Positions 63,307 to 64,000 of a stretch of 64,000 nucleotides of DNA are shown one piece after another; the first letter of the stretch is position 1, and every line of letters starts with the position of its first letter. The notes beneath the pieces are model-generated. The model was not told the origin of the DNA. It worked only from the letters and a program-made list of their open reading frames with translations, and did no database searches. A program made the translations under genes and the position numbers. This stretch comes from Bacilli bacterium (GTDB taxonomy: Bacteria > Bacillota_I > Bacilli_A > RF39 > UBA660), in the NCBI GenBank assembly GCA_017541885.1, contig JAFXYF010000008.1, positions 62,001 through 126,000 on the forward strand. The letters are read 5' to 3'.

Positions 63307-63446
63307 TATAATAAGACATCCAAGAAGTTAAACATCAAAATAAGAGCAATAGTGTTTGGGAGCCTAGAGTTGCATAATATATAGATAAAATCCTAGAGTA
63401 CCATCTAAGATATTTATAATAAAAAAAGCAAGAATGAACTTGCTTT
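63307..63446 (-). other. non-coding gap before the DUF898-like gene
   Basis: About 140 nt. It contains the terminator of the leftward gene at 63447 and possible leftover 5' sequence of the DUF898-like gene. No other feature seen. Confidence 0.5.
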
Positions 63447-63448
63447 TT
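63423..63448 (-). terminator. terminator of the right-edge membrane gene
   Basis: AAAAGCAAG, loop TTCATT, CTTGCTTTT then T, minus strand; overlaps its stop. Confidence 0.87.
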
Positions 63449-63992
63449 ACCATACATTTATTCCATTAATAGTTAACCATTCCTCTAAATCTTCATTATC
63501 AGTATTAAACGAAACAGTTTTTCCATTTGAAAAGAACAATTCAAATCTATAGACACTATTCTTATCTACATAATAATTATAAATAATAATACTCAAGACT
63601 TCTTCATTATCAAGAGAATATTTATACTTACCAAAATTATTATCATGAGACTCCCAATAAGAATAAAATGAATTAATAAAATTATCAATAATAGTTTTAT
63701 CATCTATAAGCCTATATTTCATATCATTTTGATTATCAATGATATACACTTTTTGAGTAAAGTCATCATAATTATTATTGATAGTTTTAACTATCAATGG
63801 AATTGAAAAAGACAACAATGTAACTATAGACAATCCAAAATAAACTTTCTTAGCAAAAGATTCTTTTCTTACAAAAGTATTATTTTTAAAGTACTCACAA
63901 ATAAATAATATTGAACTTAATAGTAACCATGTACATAGTAATCCAATAGGAATAGCATATTCAATTGGGACATGTACAAGTATTGCCACCAT
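63447..63992 (-). CDS. membrane protein of unknown function, 5' end uncertain at window edge
   Basis: 181 aa visible. Two hydrophobic helices (~10-30 and ~48-66), then an acidic, Tyr/Asn-rich exterior domain ending EEWLTINGINVW. The ATG at 63992 has no visible ribosome site, and the frame stays open to the window end, so the true start probably lies outside. No family recognised. Confidence 0.55.
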   Translation of the reverse strand: MVAILVHVPIEYAIPIGLLCTWLLLSSILFICEYFKNNTFVRKESFAKKVYFGLSIVTLLSFSIPLIVKTINNNYDDFTQKVYIIDNQNDMKYRLIDDKTIIDNFINSFYSYWESHDNNFGKYKYSLDNEEVLSIIIYNYYVDKNSVYRFELFFSNGKTVSFNTDNEDLEEWLTINGINVW

Positions 63993-64000
63993 ACTAGATA

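Noticed and set aside
1..64000. Mollicute genetic code (TGA = Trp)
   Set aside because: TGA ends genes at 14130 and in the RelE-like toxin, and no gene needs it as Trp. murC also shows a walled cell.
1..64000. Insertion sequence, prophage or integrative element
   Set aside because: No transposase, phage structural gene or terminal repeat was seen. XerD is chromosomal and syntenic with deoB.

Overview
This 64-kb window is very AT-rich bacterial chromosome from a low-GC Firmicute of the class Bacilli, most likely an uncultured gut-type lineage (RF39 or Erysipelotrichales-like; inferred from gene style, not proven). It uses the standard bacterial code: TGA is a stop, for example at 14128-14130, and no gene needs TGA as Trp. 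Genes are tightly packed, and hairpin terminators often overlap stop codons or the next promoter. Many genes use the Shine-Dalgarno register GGTGAT about 3-5 nt before the start. The GTG inside that motif creates false upstream starts; I corrected several.

Layout. 1-20.4 kb is mainly plus strand: a partial BspA-like surface protein, a ComEC-like hydrolase, a shortened GerA germination protein (minus strand), RlmD, an AlkD-like protein, an MgtA Mg2+ ATPase, a secreted Cys-pair repeat protein ending in a Hint (intein-like) domain, a membrane-anchored EEP hydrolase, a MEMO-AMMECR1 fusion, a SpoIIM-like protein and a uracil permease-upp operon behind a leader-peptide attenuator. 20.4-21.2 kb is non-coding and holds a near-consensus dif site, three 40-bp direct repeats and several hairpins. 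From 21.2 to 60.6 kb most genes are on the minus strand, so transcription converges on dif. This is the signature of the chromosome replication terminus, and xerD lies only 4 kb away.

Minus-strand part. It contains xerD-deoB, an alanine T-box operon (two P-loop kinases, alaS, holA), an AI-2E-type permease, tdk, the sporulation genes spoIIGA-sigE and spoIVB, then xseAB-nusB-mutS, a heterodimeric ABC exporter with a patatin-like lipase, thioredoxin, two Cys-repeat lipoproteins, tRNA-Glu(CTC), murC, queH, an acyl-CoA ligase-like gene and two MacB-like ABC-FtsX fusions. The far right has an orphan kinase-fold protein and a RelE-type toxin with an HTH/ImmA-IrrE antitoxin. Plus-strand exceptions include a YigZ-family gene broken by one in-frame TAA (31911-32486) and an SDR oxidoreductase whose catalytic Lys is Met.

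How it fits together. SigE and its protease SpoIIGA, SpoIVB, the SpoIIM-like protein and the GerA relative indicate a sporulation programme, possibly reduced. Several surface proteins share an unusual two-membrane-segment module or Cys-pair repeats. The most notable non-coding items are the dif/terminus region with its unexplained repeats and a pyrBI-like attenuator in front of the uracil operon. No transposon, prophage or CRISPR array was seen.
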